From the NCBI RefSeq assembly GCF_002157145.1, contig NZ_CP021361.1:3217001-3281000 (forward strand): DNA of 64,000 bases, given 5' to 3'. Numbering within the stretch: the first letter of the stretch is position 1; every line of letters begins with the position of its first letter. Below the pieces are notes generated by a model. It was given only the letters and a program-made list of their open reading frames with translations, ran no database searches and was not told where the DNA came from. Origin of the DNA: Acidovorax carolinensis (GTDB lineage: Bacteria > Pseudomonadota > Gammaproteobacteria > Burkholderiales > Burkholderiaceae_C). Shown here one piece after another: positions 31,204-41,151 of the stretch. A program made the position numbers and the translations under genes.

Positions 31204-31904
31204 GGCTTGGCTCCTTCGGAAGAATCCAGTTCGCGGCTCCACGACAGGCCGTTGACGTAGATGCCCAGGGGGTTCTGGCGCAGGCGTTCTTCGGTGCGCG
31301 GCGGCTGGAGCACGATGGACACCACGGCCGTCCACCGCTCCAAGCCCGCCGCGGCGCCGTTGACGTAGCGGCGTTCCGTCCAGCGCACGTTGAAAGACGT
31401 GTCGCTGGCGCGCACGACGCTGATGATCTGCACCGTCACCGACTCCTTGCCGATGCGCGCGAACGGGTCGTTGACCCGTGCGTAGTCGTTGAGCACGGCC
31501 GCGCCCTTGTCGGTCGTGTAGTCGTAGGCGTCCAGCCAGTTCTGGCGGACGACGATGGGGTCGATGGACAGCGAGCGCACCAGCGTCACGACGCGCGCGA
31601 TGTGGTGCGCGGTCTGCGCATCGTTGGGCCGGTATGGCGTGGCGGCTTCGCCCACGGCGCGTACCTGGCCCGCGTTGTCCACCTCTACGACGTAGGGCGT
31701 CACGATGGACTGTGCCGAGCGCCACACCAGGCCGCCGGCCATCAGCAGCGCGAGCGTCAGGCAGCCGAAGGCCATCAGGCGCCAGTTCTTCGCCTGCACG
31801 CGCGGCGAGCCGATGCGCTCGTCCCACACCTGGCCGGCAGCTTGGTACGGCGTGGCAGGCTGCGGCGTGTCGGCGTAGCGCACCTGCGGTTTCTTGAATC
31901 GCAT
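31200..31904 (-). CDS. trbF: Conjugal transfer protein TrbF (VirB8-like), 234 aa
   Basis: Bitopic inner-membrane component that nucleates the secretion channel. A cytoplasmic N-terminus ends in a transmembrane helix (LMAFGCLTLALLMAGGLVW, near residues 43-61). The periplasmic VirB8 domain follows: VTPYVVEVDNAGQVRAVGEA, WLDAYDYTTDKGAAVLNDYA, WTERRYVNG and NPLGIYVNGLSWSREL. Twelve bases separate it from trbL. Confidence 0.95.
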   Translation of the reverse strand: MRFKKPQVRYADTPQPATPYQAAGQVWDERIGSPRVQAKNWRLMAFGCLTLALLMAGGLVWRSAQSIVTPYVVEVDNAGQVRAVGEAATPYRPNDAQTAHHIARVVTLVRSLSIDPIVVRQNWLDAYDYTTDKGAAVLNDYARVNDPFARIGKESVTVQIISVVRASDTSFNVRWTERRYVNGAAAGLERWTAVVSIVLQPPRTEERLRQNPLGIYVNGLSWSRELDSSEGAKP

Positions 31905-31916
31905 GGTCGGTTCTCC

Positions 31917-33302
31917 TTATGAATCGGAATCGCGCAGGCTCGGCCCCTGGCCGGAGCCGCCGCCATCGCCACCGCGCAGCGCGTGGGCGGTGGTGGTCGC
32001 GGCATGGGTGAGTTGCTGGCGACGATGCAGGCGCTTGGCCCAAGCGGGCTGTTCCTGCGTCTGCGCGGTAGCGGCGCCGGATGCGGCCTCGCCTGCGGCG
32101 CCCTGACCGGATGCCGCGCCCGCGCCGCCATCGGCGGCAGCGCCATTCCAGCCAGCGCGGAAGGGAGCGGCCATGCGTTGCCCGGCAGCGGAGGCGCGGG
32201 ATGCAGCCGCGCGTCCGGTGGACTGCGCGCCGGTCTTGGCGACGTTGCCTAGGCCCGCCATCGCGCCCTTTGCGCCGCCGCCAGCGGCGGCGGAACCGGC
32301 CTGGAACGCCGACTTCGCACTGCTGGCCGCCGACGTGGCGGCGCGCGCACCGCTACCGGCCAGCTTGGCGGCAGCCGGGGCCATGCGCGCGCCAGCAGCC
32401 ACGGCGCCACCCACGCCCGTCGCGGCGGCGCCGATGGCGACGGCCGTGCCGGCAGCGCCGACAGCAGCACCGGCCATTGCGCCAGCGCCGAGCTGCGGCG
32501 CACCGGACACGAGGCCCGTGGCGATGCCGGGGCCGAAGATCCCGAGCGCCAGCAAGGTGAGCGAGGCCAGCATGATGACCAGCGCGTGGTCGATAGACGG
32601 CTCGGCGGGATGGACTTGGAACTGAGCGAACAAGCCCGAGCCGATACCGACGATCACGGCCAGCACCAGAACCTTGACGCCGGAGGCCACCACGTTGCCC
32701 AAGACCTTTTCGGCGAGGAACGCGGTCTTGTTCCAGAGCGCGAATGGCACCAGCACGAATCCGGCGAGCGTGGTCAGCTTGAACTCGATCAGCGTGATGA
32801 ACAGTTGGATCGCCAGCACGAAGAAGCACAAGACCACGACCAGCCACGCGAGGAACATCACCACGATGGGGTCGAGGTTCACGAACACTTCGGGAAAGCC
32901 CGCCATCTCGCCGATCTGCTCCAGAATCGGCGCCCCGGCGTCGATGCCGGTTTTCGCCAACCGGCCCGGCTGCAGGAAGTTTTCCATCGTGATGGCCGAG
33001 CCGGTGGCGGTGATGCCCAATCCCGCAAACGAGCGGAATACGATGCTGGCCAGCCAGTTGAAGTTATTGATGATGTAGGCGAAGGCGCCGACGTACAGCA
33101 CCTTGCGCAGCAGCTTGGCGATCACGTCCTCGCCCTGACCGGTGGCATGGCTCATGGCCCAATACAGGCCGGCGATCGTCATGTCGATGACGATCAGCGT
33201 GGCCGTGAGGAACGCCACTTCGCCCCGCAGCAGCCCGAAACCCGAGTCGATATACGCGGCAAAGGTGTTGAGGAACTGGTCGATGATGGTCACGTCATTC
33301 AT
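31917..33302 (-). CDS. trbL: Conjugal transfer protein TrbL (VirB6-like), 461 aa
   Basis: Polytopic inner-membrane protein of the channel. Several hydrophobic segments occupy residues 25-270, for example VAFLTATLIVIDMTIAGLYW and MFLAWLVVVLCFFVLAIQLF. The last 200 residues are Ala/Gly/Ser-rich, as in TrbL of IncP-like systems, and end in a Gly-rich acidic tail. It overlaps the trbK-like gene by ATGA at its start. Confidence 0.93.
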   Translation of the reverse strand: MNDVTIIDQFLNTFAAYIDSGFGLLRGEVAFLTATLIVIDMTIAGLYWAMSHATGQGEDVIAKLLRKVLYVGAFAYIINNFNWLASIVFRSFAGLGITATGSAITMENFLQPGRLAKTGIDAGAPILEQIGEMAGFPEVFVNLDPIVVMFLAWLVVVLCFFVLAIQLFITLIEFKLTTLAGFVLVPFALWNKTAFLAEKVLGNVVASGVKVLVLAVIVGIGSGLFAQFQVHPAEPSIDHALVIMLASLTLLALGIFGPGIATGLVSGAPQLGAGAMAGAAVGAAGTAVAIGAAATGVGGAVAAGARMAPAAAKLAGSGARAATSAASSAKSAFQAGSAAAGGGAKGAMAGLGNVAKTGAQSTGRAAASRASAAGQRMAAPFRAGWNGAAADGGAGAASGQGAAGEAASGAATAQTQEQPAWAKRLHRRQQLTHAATTTAHALRGGDGGGSGQGPSLRDSDS

Positions 33303-33631
33303 GGCGTGTTCTCCGGTTGGGCGGGAACGGCTGGCGCCATGCCATCGGCCGGTTCATCGAAGCTCGGCGGGATCGGCGGCAAGTCGGCCAAGGTCTGGTA
33401 TTCATCCGGCCCAGCCTGGCCGGAGAAGAAGCGCCGCCGGAAGGCTTCGGCGGCGGCGCGGCAAGCGTCCTCGCCCGCGGCCTGCCGGTCTGCCGCGCAT
33501 TGCGCGCGCAATGCCTTCAGCCGCACGGGATCGGCGGCCAGAGCATCGGCAAGGTTGTCGGCCGGCTGCTTGCCGCAAGCGGCCAGCAGCACGACAAGCA
33601 CCACAACAGACGGGGCGAGGACGCATCGCAT
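33299..33631 (-). CDS. trbK: TrbK-like entry-exclusion lipoprotein, 110 aa
   Basis: Signal with lipobox (VVVLVVLLAAC, Cys at about residue 19) and a small mature part with LKALRAQCAADRQAAGEDAC, then AEAFRRRFF. The same pattern occurs in the EexN-like gene at 41,230 (LKGLRQQCKTDR, ending in ATRKRFY). Position between trbJ and trbL is the place of trbK in IncP plasmids, whose product blocks entry of a second related element. Identification rests on position and lipobox. Confidence 0.78.
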   Translation of the reverse strand: MRCVLAPSVVVLVVLLAACGKQPADNLADALAADPVRLKALRAQCAADRQAAGEDACRAAAEAFRRRFFSGQAGPDEYQTLADLPPIPPSFDEPADGMAPAVPAQPENTP

Positions 33632-33643
33632 GGCGGCCTCCCG

Positions 33644-34369
33644 TCAGTTGCCGTAGAAGTTCACTGACTGGGGCGTGTACGGCGTGCCTTCGCCCAGGAA
33701 ACGCCGCCGCACTTCGCGGGCGCGCTCCGTGGCTGCCGCCTGCCGCGCCAGCTCCAGCGACGCCGCCCGGTCTTGCGTGATCTGGAGCCGCTGCGATTGG
33801 ATCGACTGCTTGGCCTGCAAGGCCAGCAACTGATTCATGGCCTGCATCGCCTGCAACGCACCTTCGGCCGACTGGCTCTTGCCCACAAGATCGGCCAGCA
33901 CGCTTTCGTCTTCGCCCAGGTTCTGCGACACCTGCGCCTGCATCTGCATCGTGGTCTGCAAGCCGTTGAGCGTGTTCCGCCAACGCTCCTGCGCGTCGCG
34001 GTACATCTGGTCGCCGCTGACGGTGGCGGCGTACTGCTCGGGATACAGGCGCGCGAACTCCCGATCCAGATTCGTCACGTCATAGGCCAAGCCTCGGGCC
34101 TGGGCGATCAGCCGCTCGGTCGTCGCCAGGTTGGCGCGCAACTGGTTCACCACGCTGGACGGCAGGCTGGCGAGGTTGCGCGCCTGGTTCATCAGCATCT
34201 GCGCTTCGTTCTGAAGCTGCTGGATCTGGTTGTTAATCTGCTCCAGCGTGCGGATCGCGGTCAGCGTGTTCTGCACGAGGTTCGTGGGATCGACCACGAC
34301 CCATTGCGCATGGGCGGTGGCGGTGCAAAGCATGGCCGCGATGGCGGCGGCGACAAAACGCTTTTTCAT
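33644..34369 (-). CDS. trbJ: Conjugal transfer protein TrbJ (VirB5-like), 241 aa
   Basis: Periplasmic/pilus-tip associated protein. Signal peptide KKRFVAAAIAAMLCTATAHAQ, then helical sequence (NLVQNTLTAIRTLEQINNQI, MLMNQARNLASLPSSVVNQL) typical of TrbJ, with a C-terminal coiled coil rich in Gln and Ala. Normal length. The signal peptide start is ATG 34369, overlapping the trbE stop by ATGA. Confidence 0.93.
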   Translation of the reverse strand: MKKRFVAAAIAAMLCTATAHAQWVVVDPTNLVQNTLTAIRTLEQINNQIQQLQNEAQMLMNQARNLASLPSSVVNQLRANLATTERLIAQARGLAYDVTNLDREFARLYPEQYAATVSGDQMYRDAQERWRNTLNGLQTTMQMQAQVSQNLGEDESVLADLVGKSQSAEGALQAMQAMNQLLALQAKQSIQSQRLQITQDRAASLELARQAAATERAREVRRRFLGEGTPYTPQSVNFYGN

Positions 34370-36819
34370 GGCAGGTTCTCCAGGGGTTGGTCAGCGAGGG
34401 AACCCGGCGCGAGGCCGGGGAACGAGGGCAGCAGGTCGGCCGCCCAATCGAGGCCGCGATGGCGCAGCCAGGCGCCCGCGAAGCCGGGCACGCCGGCCTG
34501 CGCCAGCACGCGGTCGATGTCGCGCTGGTCCTGCGGGGTGGATGCGCCTGCGAAGGCCAGCGCCACCGGCCCTAGGTCGAGGTCGAACAGGCGGTTGCCG
34601 AGGCGGGATTGGTAGTAGTAGTCGCGCTTGGGCTGCGCGGTGGCGACGATTTCGATCTGCCGCCTGTTGAGGCCGAAGCCCTCGTAGATCGTGCGAATCT
34701 GCGGCTCGGTCGCCTGCGGGTTGGGCAAGAAAATCCGACTCGCGCAGCTCTCGATGATCGCGGGCGCGATGCTCGAATCCTTGATGTCGGCGAGGCTCTG
34801 CGTGGCGAAGATGACGCTGACGTTCTTCTTGCGCAGGGTCTTGAGCCACTGGCGGATGCGCGCGGCGAACACCGGGTCATCGAGGAACAGCCACGCTTCA
34901 TCGAGGATCAGCAGCGTGGGGGCACCATCGAAGCGTTCATCGAAACGCGCAAAGAGGTAATGCAGCACGGCCATGACGGCGGCCTTGCTGTGCATCAGCT
35001 CCTCCATCTCGAAGCACTGCACGTCGGCCATACCCAGCCGGTCATGGTCGGCGTCCAGCAGCTTGCCGTGGGCACCGCCCAGCACATACGGCGACAGCGC
35101 CTGCCGCAGCGTGTTCGATTGCAGCAGCACAGAAAGCCCCGTCATCGTGCGCTGCTCCACCGGCGCACCGGCCAGGCTCTCCAGCGCCGACCAGATGGCA
35201 GCCTTCTCGTCGGGGCCGACCGCCACGCCCTCATGCAGCAAGCGACCCTCGATCCATTCGGCGGCCCAGGTGCGGTAGCCCTCGCGGTCGATGCGTGCCA
35301 ATGGCTGGAAGGCGATTTCGCCATCCGTGCCCAGGTCGTAGTGCTCGCCGCCCAGCCCGAGGATGGCGGCGCGCATGGAGCGGCCCATGTCGAAGGCGAA
35401 GATGCGCGAACCGCGATAGCGCCGGAACTGCATCGCCAGCGTGGCGAGAAGAACCGACTTGCCCATGCCAGTCGGGCCGGCGACCAGCGTGTGGCCCACG
35501 TCGCCGATGTGCGTCACCAGCCGGAATGGCGTCGCGCCATCGGTGCGCGTGACGATCAGCGGCGGGCCGTCGAGGTGCTCGTTCTTCTCCGGCCCAGCCC
35601 ATACCGCCGACACCGGCATCATGTGCGCCAAGTTCAGCGTCGAGACGATGGGCTGACGCACGTTGGCGTAGGCGTTGCCCGGAATGGACGACAGCCATGC
35701 ATCCACGGCGTTGAGCGTTTCGGGGATGGTCACGAAACCTCGGCCCTGGATGACACGCTCCACCATGCGCAGCTTCTCGTCCGCCACGGCGGCTTCCGTG
35801 TCCATGACGGTGACGGTCGCTGTCAGATAGCCGAAGGCGACTTGATCGCTGCCCAGCTCCTGCAAGGCAGCGTCGGCATCAGCGGCCTTGTTGTTGGCGT
35901 CGGTATCGACCAGCGGGCTTTCCTGCTGGAAGATCGTTTCGCGCAGCAGCGCGATGACGTTCTTGCGCTTGGCGAACCACTGGCGGCGCAAGCGCCCCAA
36001 TTCCCGTTCCGCCTCGGATTTGTCGAGGCACAAGAACCGGGTTGACCAGCGATAGACAAATCCGAGGCGGTTGAGGTCGTCCAGAATCCCCGGCCAGGTC
36101 GAGGTCGGGAAGCCCCGCACCGACACCACGCGCAGGTGCTGTTCGCCCAGCATGGGCGCCAGGCCACCGACCAGCGCGGAGTCGGTCAGCAGCGCGTCGA
36201 TGTGGAACGGCACTTCGGGCACGCTCACGCGATAGCGCCGCGTTGAGATGGTCGCGTGCAAGTAGGTCAGCGTCTGCGCGTCATCGAGCCAGTCAATCTC
36301 CGGCATCACGCCGTCGAGCAGGTCAAAGACGCGATCCGTTTCCGCGATGAAGGCTTGCAGCCGCTCGCGCCAGTCCACGCCATTCGTCGGCGTGTTCTCG
36401 TAGAGCATCTTGGCTGCACGGGCGCGGGATTCTTCCGGCGGCAGGTAAAGCAGCGTCAGGTGATAGCTGCTCTCGAAGTGATTGCCCGATTCCTCGAAGG
36501 CGGCCCGGCGTTCTTCCTCCACCACCCACGAAAGCGGCTCGGGAAACTCCGAGTGCGGATAGTCGGCCGCAGGCCGGCGCTCGGCTTCGATGAATAGCGC
36601 CCAGCCCGATCCCATGCGGCGCAGCGCGTTGTTCAACCGCGCCGACGTGGCGATCAGCTCGCCTTGCGTCGCGCTGTCGAGGTCAGGCCCGCGAAACCGG
36701 GCCGTGCGCTGGAAACTGCCGTCCTTGTTCAAGACGACGCCCGGCGCGACCAGTCCGGCCCAGGGCAGCCAGTCGGCAAGCAAGGCCGGGCGCTGGCGGT
36801 ATTCGGCGAGGTTCAGCAT
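34366..36819 (-). CDS. trbE: Conjugal transfer ATPase TrbE (VirB4-like), 817 aa
   Basis: Large cytoplasmic/inner-membrane ATPase that powers channel assembly. An N-terminal CagE/TrbE region begins MLNLAEYRQRPALLADWLPW. The ATPase part contains Walker A (VAGPTGMGKSVLLATLA, near residue 455) and Walker B (LLILDEAWLFLDD, near 640), followed by TQSLADIKDS. Length is normal. Fifteen bases separate it from trbD. Confidence 0.96.
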   Translation of the reverse strand: MLNLAEYRQRPALLADWLPWAGLVAPGVVLNKDGSFQRTARFRGPDLDSATQGELIATSARLNNALRRMGSGWALFIEAERRPAADYPHSEFPEPLSWVVEEERRAAFEESGNHFESSYHLTLLYLPPEESRARAAKMLYENTPTNGVDWRERLQAFIAETDRVFDLLDGVMPEIDWLDDAQTLTYLHATISTRRYRVSVPEVPFHIDALLTDSALVGGLAPMLGEQHLRVVSVRGFPTSTWPGILDDLNRLGFVYRWSTRFLCLDKSEAERELGRLRRQWFAKRKNVIALLRETIFQQESPLVDTDANNKAADADAALQELGSDQVAFGYLTATVTVMDTEAAVADEKLRMVERVIQGRGFVTIPETLNAVDAWLSSIPGNAYANVRQPIVSTLNLAHMMPVSAVWAGPEKNEHLDGPPLIVTRTDGATPFRLVTHIGDVGHTLVAGPTGMGKSVLLATLAMQFRRYRGSRIFAFDMGRSMRAAILGLGGEHYDLGTDGEIAFQPLARIDREGYRTWAAEWIEGRLLHEGVAVGPDEKAAIWSALESLAGAPVEQRTMTGLSVLLQSNTLRQALSPYVLGGAHGKLLDADHDRLGMADVQCFEMEELMHSKAAVMAVLHYLFARFDERFDGAPTLLILDEAWLFLDDPVFAARIRQWLKTLRKKNVSVIFATQSLADIKDSSIAPAIIESCASRIFLPNPQATEPQIRTIYEGFGLNRRQIEIVATAQPKRDYYYQSRLGNRLFDLDLGPVALAFAGASTPQDQRDIDRVLAQAGVPGFAGAWLRHRGLDWAADLLPSFPGLAPGSLADQPLENLP

Positions 36820-36834
36820 CGCGGCGTCCTCCCC

Positions 36835-37107
36835 TCACACGTCCAGCAGCGAGCGGTGCTTGATGTGCCGGGCGAAGACCTGCATGAACTGCGGATCGAC
36901 GCGCGCACCCCACACCGCCAGCGAATGGCCGACGATCCAGAGCACCACGCCGGGAATCCACAGTTGCAGGCCCAGCCCGACGGCGGCGGCCAGCGTGCCG
37001 TTGGCGATCGCCACGGTGCGCGGCGCACCGCCAAGCAGAATCGGCTCGGTCAGCGAGCGATGCAGCGGCACCTCGAAGCCGTCCGCGAAGGTGTCCGGGG
37101 CACTCAT
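36835..37107 (-). CDS. trbD: Conjugal transfer protein TrbD (VirB3-like), 90 aa
   Basis: Small inner-membrane protein: an N-terminal tail (FEVPLHRSLTEPILLGGAPR, the usual VirB3/TrbD opening) and two hydrophobic helices (VAIANGTLAAAVGLGLQLWI and VVLWIVGHSLAVWGA). ATG 37107 overlaps the trbC stop (ATGA). The long overlapping frame from 37,542 is a shadow of trbC. Confidence 0.92.
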   Translation of the reverse strand: MSAPDTFADGFEVPLHRSLTEPILLGGAPRTVAIANGTLAAAVGLGLQLWIPGVVLWIVGHSLAVWGARVDPQFMQVFARHIKHRSLLDV

Positions 37108-37487
37108 ACGACGGCCCCGCCGGAGAAGCTGAAGAACGACAGGAAGAAGCTCGAAGCCGCGAAGGCGATGGACAGGCCGAAGACGATCTGGATCAGCTTG
37201 CGGAATCCGCCGGAGGTGTCGCCGAAGGCCAGCGCAAGGCCGGTGGCGATGATGATGATGACCGCGACGATGCGCGCCACCGGCCCCTGGATGGATTCGA
37301 GGATGGATTGCAGCGGGCCTTCCCACGGCATCGAGGAACCGGCGGCCTGCGCGGTTCCGGCCAGGAACAACAGCAGCGCGGCCAGCAGCAGCCCTTGCGC
37401 CGCAGGGCGGGCCAGGCAGCGCAGCCGCGCAAGACGCAAAGCCGGATTTGCAGAAAAACGGAAAGCAGGAACGATCATCTGCGTCAT
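37104..37487 (-). CDS. trbC: Conjugal transfer pilin TrbC (VirB2-like), 127 aa
   Basis: Prepilin with a long signal region (AAQGLLLAALLLFLAGTAQA, cleavage after AQA), then the pilin helices IVAVIIIIATGLALAFGDTS and FGLSIAFAASSFFLSFFSF. The mature pilin would be about 78 residues. IncP TrbC is circularised by TraF; a TraF-like peptidase is encoded at 50,713. Overlaps the trbB stop by ATGA. Confidence 0.93.
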   Translation of the reverse strand: MTQMIVPAFRFSANPALRLARLRCLARPAAQGLLLAALLLFLAGTAQAAGSSMPWEGPLQSILESIQGPVARIVAVIIIIATGLALAFGDTSGGFRKLIQIVFGLSIAFAASSFFLSFFSFSGGAVV

Positions 37488-38536
37488 GGCAGTTCTCCAA
37501 GTGAGTCAGGCGATGGGGAAGTCGCCGCAGCGGGGGCGGCATCGGGACGTGGCGGCAGCTCGGGAAACGGCGTTTCCAGCGCGTCCGCCAATTGGTAGCC
37601 CACGCCGTCGAAGCCGACGACGCGGGCGATGTTCTCGATGCGGCGCTTGCGCCCGCGTCCGGCGATGTGAATCACTACGTTGACCGCCTCGGCGATCAGC
37701 GCACGGGGAGGGTTCACCGCCACTTCGAGAATCAGTTGCTCCAGGCGCAGCAGCGCGCCGAGCGCGGAGCCGGCATGGATCGTGGCGATACCGCCCGGAT
37801 GGCCTGTGCCCCACACCTTGATCAGATCCAGTGCCTCGGCGCCGCGCACTTCGCCAACGACGACGCGATCAGGCCGCAGGCGCATGGACGAGCGCACCAG
37901 TTCGGTCATCGACACCACGCCTGCGCGGGTGCGCAGCGGAACGTGGTCGCGGGCTGCGCATTGCAGTTCCACCGTGTCTTCGAGCACCAGCACGCGGTCG
38001 CCGGTGGCGGCGATTTCGGCGAGCAACGCATTGGCGAGCGTGGTCTTGCCGCTGCTGGTGGCGCCGGCGATCAGCACGTTCTGCCGCTCGCGCACGGCGC
38101 GAACGAGAAAGCCCGCTTGCGCGCTGGTCATCATCCCGTCGATGACGTACCGCTCCAGCGGAATCACGCCGATGGCGCGCTTGCGCAGCGCGAAGGCCGG
38201 CCCCGGCGCTGCCGGTGGCAAGATGCCCTCGAAGCGTTCGCCCGTTTCGGGCAACTCGGCGGACAGCAGCGGCTGGCCGCGATGGACTTCTGCGCCGACG
38301 TGGGCCGCGACCAGGCGGATGATTCGCTCGCCGTCCGCCTCGGGCAGTTCCACGCCCATCGGCGCGCGCCCACTGGAAAGCCGATCCACCCAAAGGGTGC
38401 GATCGGGATTCAGCATCACCTCCACCACGTCCGGGTCTTCGAGCGCAGCGGCGATCAGCGGCCCCATCGCCGTGCGCAGCATCTGGATGCGGCGGTCGAG
38501 CGACGTGGCGCTCATGGACTGTGGAACGGCGCTCAT
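37484..38536 (-). CDS. trbB: Conjugal transfer ATPase TrbB (VirB11-like), 350 aa
   Basis: Hexameric traffic ATPase. Walker A is [17 protein letters not shown], the Asp box and Walker B region include [12 protein letters not shown] and [12 protein letters not shown], and the His box is [15 protein letters not shown]. The start ATG 38536 overlaps the stop of the upstream ribbon-helix-helix gene (ATGA). Confidence 0.96.
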   Translation of the reverse strand: MSAVPQSMSATSLDRRIQMLRTAMGPLIAAALEDPDVVEVMLNPDRTLWVDRLSSGRAPMGVELPEADGERIIRLVAAHVGAEVHRGQPLLSAELPETGERFEGILPPAAPGPAFALRKRAIGVIPLERYVIDGMMTSAQAGFLVRAVRERQNVLIAGATSSGKTTLANALLAEIAATGDRVLVLEDTVELQCAARDHVPLRTRAGVVSMTELVRSSMRLRPDRVVVGEVRGAEALDLIKVWGTGHPGGIATIHAGSALGALLRLEQLILEVAVNPPRALIAEAVNVVIHIAGRGRKRRIENIARVVGFDGVGYQLADALETPFPELPPRPDAAPAAATSPSPDSLGELP

Positions 38537-38997
38537 GACGCACGCTCCTGCGCTTGCGCGGCTGCCGCCGCGTCTTCCATCCGCATTGGGTCGGGATGCA
38601 GTTCCTCCACCACGTCGCGCACCAGGCTGCGCCCGCGCAGCAGGTGCCGACCCAACTGTTCAACGAACTGCTCGAAGCGAGCTTTGCCCTGGGCGCGGGC
38701 GGCCTCTTGGTGCGCCTCGGGGACTGGCGCGCTGACCGTGAGGTAGTAGCGAATGAACAGCGCCAGCGTTTCGATCTGGATGTTCTGGTCGCGCTCCATA
38801 CGCTCGGCCTGGCGCGACAGGCGATCCAGCCGCTTGGCGATAGCCGCTTCGCGCTGGTCGGCGGCATCGGGCGACAGCCACGATGCGAGCGCCGCCGCGA
38901 CGATGGACGACTTGGACACGCCTTTCTTGGCGGCCAGCTCGTCCAGGCGCTTGGCGTGCTCCGGCTGGATAAAGAGATTCAGGCGATATTGGCTCAT
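38533..38997 (-). CDS. CopG-type ribbon-helix-helix protein of the transfer operon, 154 aa
   Basis: N-terminal ribbon-helix-helix ([36 protein letters not shown]) with a helical C-terminus. A homologous gene sits between traG and trbB in Tn4371-type elements. It probably binds DNA as a dimer and may regulate the transfer operon or help the coupling protein; the function is unproven. Linked to both neighbours by ATGA overlaps. Confidence 0.82.
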   Translation of the reverse strand: MSQYRLNLFIQPEHAKRLDELAAKKGVSKSSIVAAALASWLSPDAADQREAAIAKRLDRLSRQAERMERDQNIQIETLALFIRYYLTVSAPVPEAHQEAARAQGKARFEQFVEQLGRHLLRGRSLVRDVVEELHPDPMRMEDAAAAAQAQERAS

Positions 38998-40994
38998 AGC
39001 TCGATTCCGTCGTTGGGGTCGAGGGAAGCCAGCCGGGCCGTGCGCTGCATGGCTGGATCGAACTGGCGAGGAAGGGGAAGCGGCAGGTCGTCGTCGTCAT
39101 CGAGCAGCCCAAGGTCGGCCGCAGGCGCGGCAAGCTCGGGGTCGTAGGCGACGGTTTCGGAGAGTTCGGGCTGACGGCGTGGGCCACCGTCATCGGCGGA
39201 ACCCAGGCCATCAGCGGATGCCGCGGCGGGTGCGGTGGGCACGGCGGGAATCGCCAACCCGCTCCAGTCGTCGGGCCGCAATGGCGGCGCGTCGGCGTAC
39301 TGCCCATCCGCCAGCGCGGGCGGTGGCAGCACGCGACGCTTGAAATTGGCGTCCGCGTAGTAGCGCAGCTTCTTGGCCTTGATCGGTGCCACGCTGGACA
39401 CCATCACCACGGCCTCGTCAGGTGGAAGCTGCATGACTTCGCCCGGCGTCAGCAGCGGGCGCGCGGTTTCCTGGCGCGACACCATCAGGTGGTCTAGCCA
39501 CGGCGCGAGCCGGTGGCCGGCATAGTTGCGCTGCGCGCGCAGCTCGGTGGCCGTGCCCAGCGTCTCGGAAATCCGCTTGGCGGTGCGCTCGTCGTTCGTG
39601 GCGAACGTCACGCGCACATGGCAGTTGTCGAGGATGGAGTGGTTTTGCCCATACGCCTTGTCGATCTGGTTGAGCGACTGCGCGATGAGGAAGCTGCGGA
39701 TGCCGTAGCCCGCCATGAAGGCCAGCGCCGTCTCGAAGAAGTCCAGGCGCCCCAGCGCCGGGAACTCGTCGAGCATCAACAGCAGCTTGTGGCGGCGCGC
39801 GATGCCATCGGAACCGTCGAGCGATTCGGTGAGCCGCCGCCCGATCTGGTTGAGGATCAGGCGAATGAGGGGCTTCGTCCGCGAAATGTCCGAAGGCGGC
39901 ACCACCAGATACAGCGACACCGGATGTTCCGCAGCGATCAGGTCGGCGATGCGCCAGTCGCAGCGCGAGGTGACTTCGGCCACCGTGGGATCGCGGTAAA
40001 GGCCGAGGAACGACATGGCCGTGGACAGCACGCCCGAGCGTTCGTTGTCGCTCTTGTTGAGGACTTCACGCGCCGCCGATGCGACGACCGGATGCGGCCC
40101 GTCGCCGAGGTGCGGCGTGGTCATCATCCGGTGCAAGGTCAGCTCGAACGGGCTGGCCGGATCGGAGAGAAAGTTGGCGACGCCGCGCAGCGTCTTGTCC
40201 TCGCCGGCGTAGAGCACATGCAGGATGGCCCCGACCAGCAGCGCGTGCGAGGTCTTTTCCCAATGGTTTCGCTTCTCCAACGCGCCTTCGGGATCGACCA
40301 GAATGTCCGCGATGTTCTGCACGTCGCGCACTTCATGCGCGCCACGCCGCACCTCCAGCAGCGGGTTGTATGCCGCCGACTTCGCATCGGTCGGGTTGAA
40401 CAGAAGGCAATGGCTGAATCGGCTGCGCCAGCCGGCGGTGATCTGCCAGTTCTCGCCCTTGATGTCATGGATGACGGCCGAGGCCGGCCAGGACAGCAGC
40501 GTCGGCACCACCAGGCCGACACCTTTGCCCGAGCGCGTGGGCGCGAAGGTCAGGACGTGTTCCGGGCCTTCGTGACGCAGGTACTGGCGATCGTGCTGGC
40601 CGAGGAACACGCCGGCCGGCTGTGTGAGGCCGGCCTTGCGAATGTCATCCGCGTTCGCCCAGCGGGCCGAGCCGTAGGTCGTGACCAGGCGCGATTGCCG
40701 CGAGCGCCAGATCGACATGCCAATCGCCACCAGCACGGCAACAAGACCGCTGCCGCCCGCGATGGCGCCGCCGGTGTCGAACACGCGCGGCGCGTAGGCG
40801 TCGAAGAAGAACCACCACTCGAACAGCCGCCACGGGTGATAGACCGGCGTGCCGAAGAAATCAAACCAGGGCGAGCCAAGGCGTAGTTGGTAGCCAAGGG
40901 CCGCTGCTGTCCATTGTGTGGCGCCCCACACGCCGGCGATCACGATGCCGAATACCACGGCGATCTGACCGAACAGCACGTTCGTCCCTTGCAT
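38994..40994 (-). CDS. traG: Type IV coupling protein TraG (VirD4-like), 666 aa
   Basis: Couples the relaxosome to the mating channel. Two N-terminal membrane helices (IAVVFGIVIAGVWGATQWTA; AIAGGSGLVAVLVAIGMSIW), then the ATPase domain with Walker A (FAPTRSGKGVGLVVPTLLSW) and Walker B (LLLMLDEFPALGRL). GGAGG lies 8 bases before ATG 40994. It appears to be the first gene of the long transfer operon, since a terminator stands between it and eexN. Confidence 0.96.
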   Translation of the reverse strand: MQGTNVLFGQIAVVFGIVIAGVWGATQWTAAALGYQLRLGSPWFDFFGTPVYHPWRLFEWWFFFDAYAPRVFDTGGAIAGGSGLVAVLVAIGMSIWRSRQSRLVTTYGSARWANADDIRKAGLTQPAGVFLGQHDRQYLRHEGPEHVLTFAPTRSGKGVGLVVPTLLSWPASAVIHDIKGENWQITAGWRSRFSHCLLFNPTDAKSAAYNPLLEVRRGAHEVRDVQNIADILVDPEGALEKRNHWEKTSHALLVGAILHVLYAGEDKTLRGVANFLSDPASPFELTLHRMMTTPHLGDGPHPVVASAAREVLNKSDNERSGVLSTAMSFLGLYRDPTVAEVTSRCDWRIADLIAAEHPVSLYLVVPPSDISRTKPLIRLILNQIGRRLTESLDGSDGIARRHKLLLMLDEFPALGRLDFFETALAFMAGYGIRSFLIAQSLNQIDKAYGQNHSILDNCHVRVTFATNDERTAKRISETLGTATELRAQRNYAGHRLAPWLDHLMVSRQETARPLLTPGEVMQLPPDEAVVMVSSVAPIKAKKLRYYADANFKRRVLPPPALADGQYADAPPLRPDDWSGLAIPAVPTAPAAASADGLGSADDGGPRRQPELSETVAYDPELAAPAADLGLLDDDDDLPLPLPRQFDPAMQRTARLASLDPNDGIEL

Positions 40995-41151
40995 GACCTG
41001 GCCTCCGATTTCTCCTGAGCTGATTCCTCATGGAAAGAGCGGCACAAAGGCGTGCCGCAGGCGTCAGGATCGGTGCCGGGTCAGTGCCGGTCAAAGACCG
41101 TTTTCAGAAGAAAGGTCGAGCAAAAAGACAGAATGAGTGCGACGGCGAACC

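Noticed and set aside
30199..32043. Very long minus-strand frame starting inside trbL
   Set aside because: Only its last 334 codons are trbG; the first part reads trbF and trbL out of frame.
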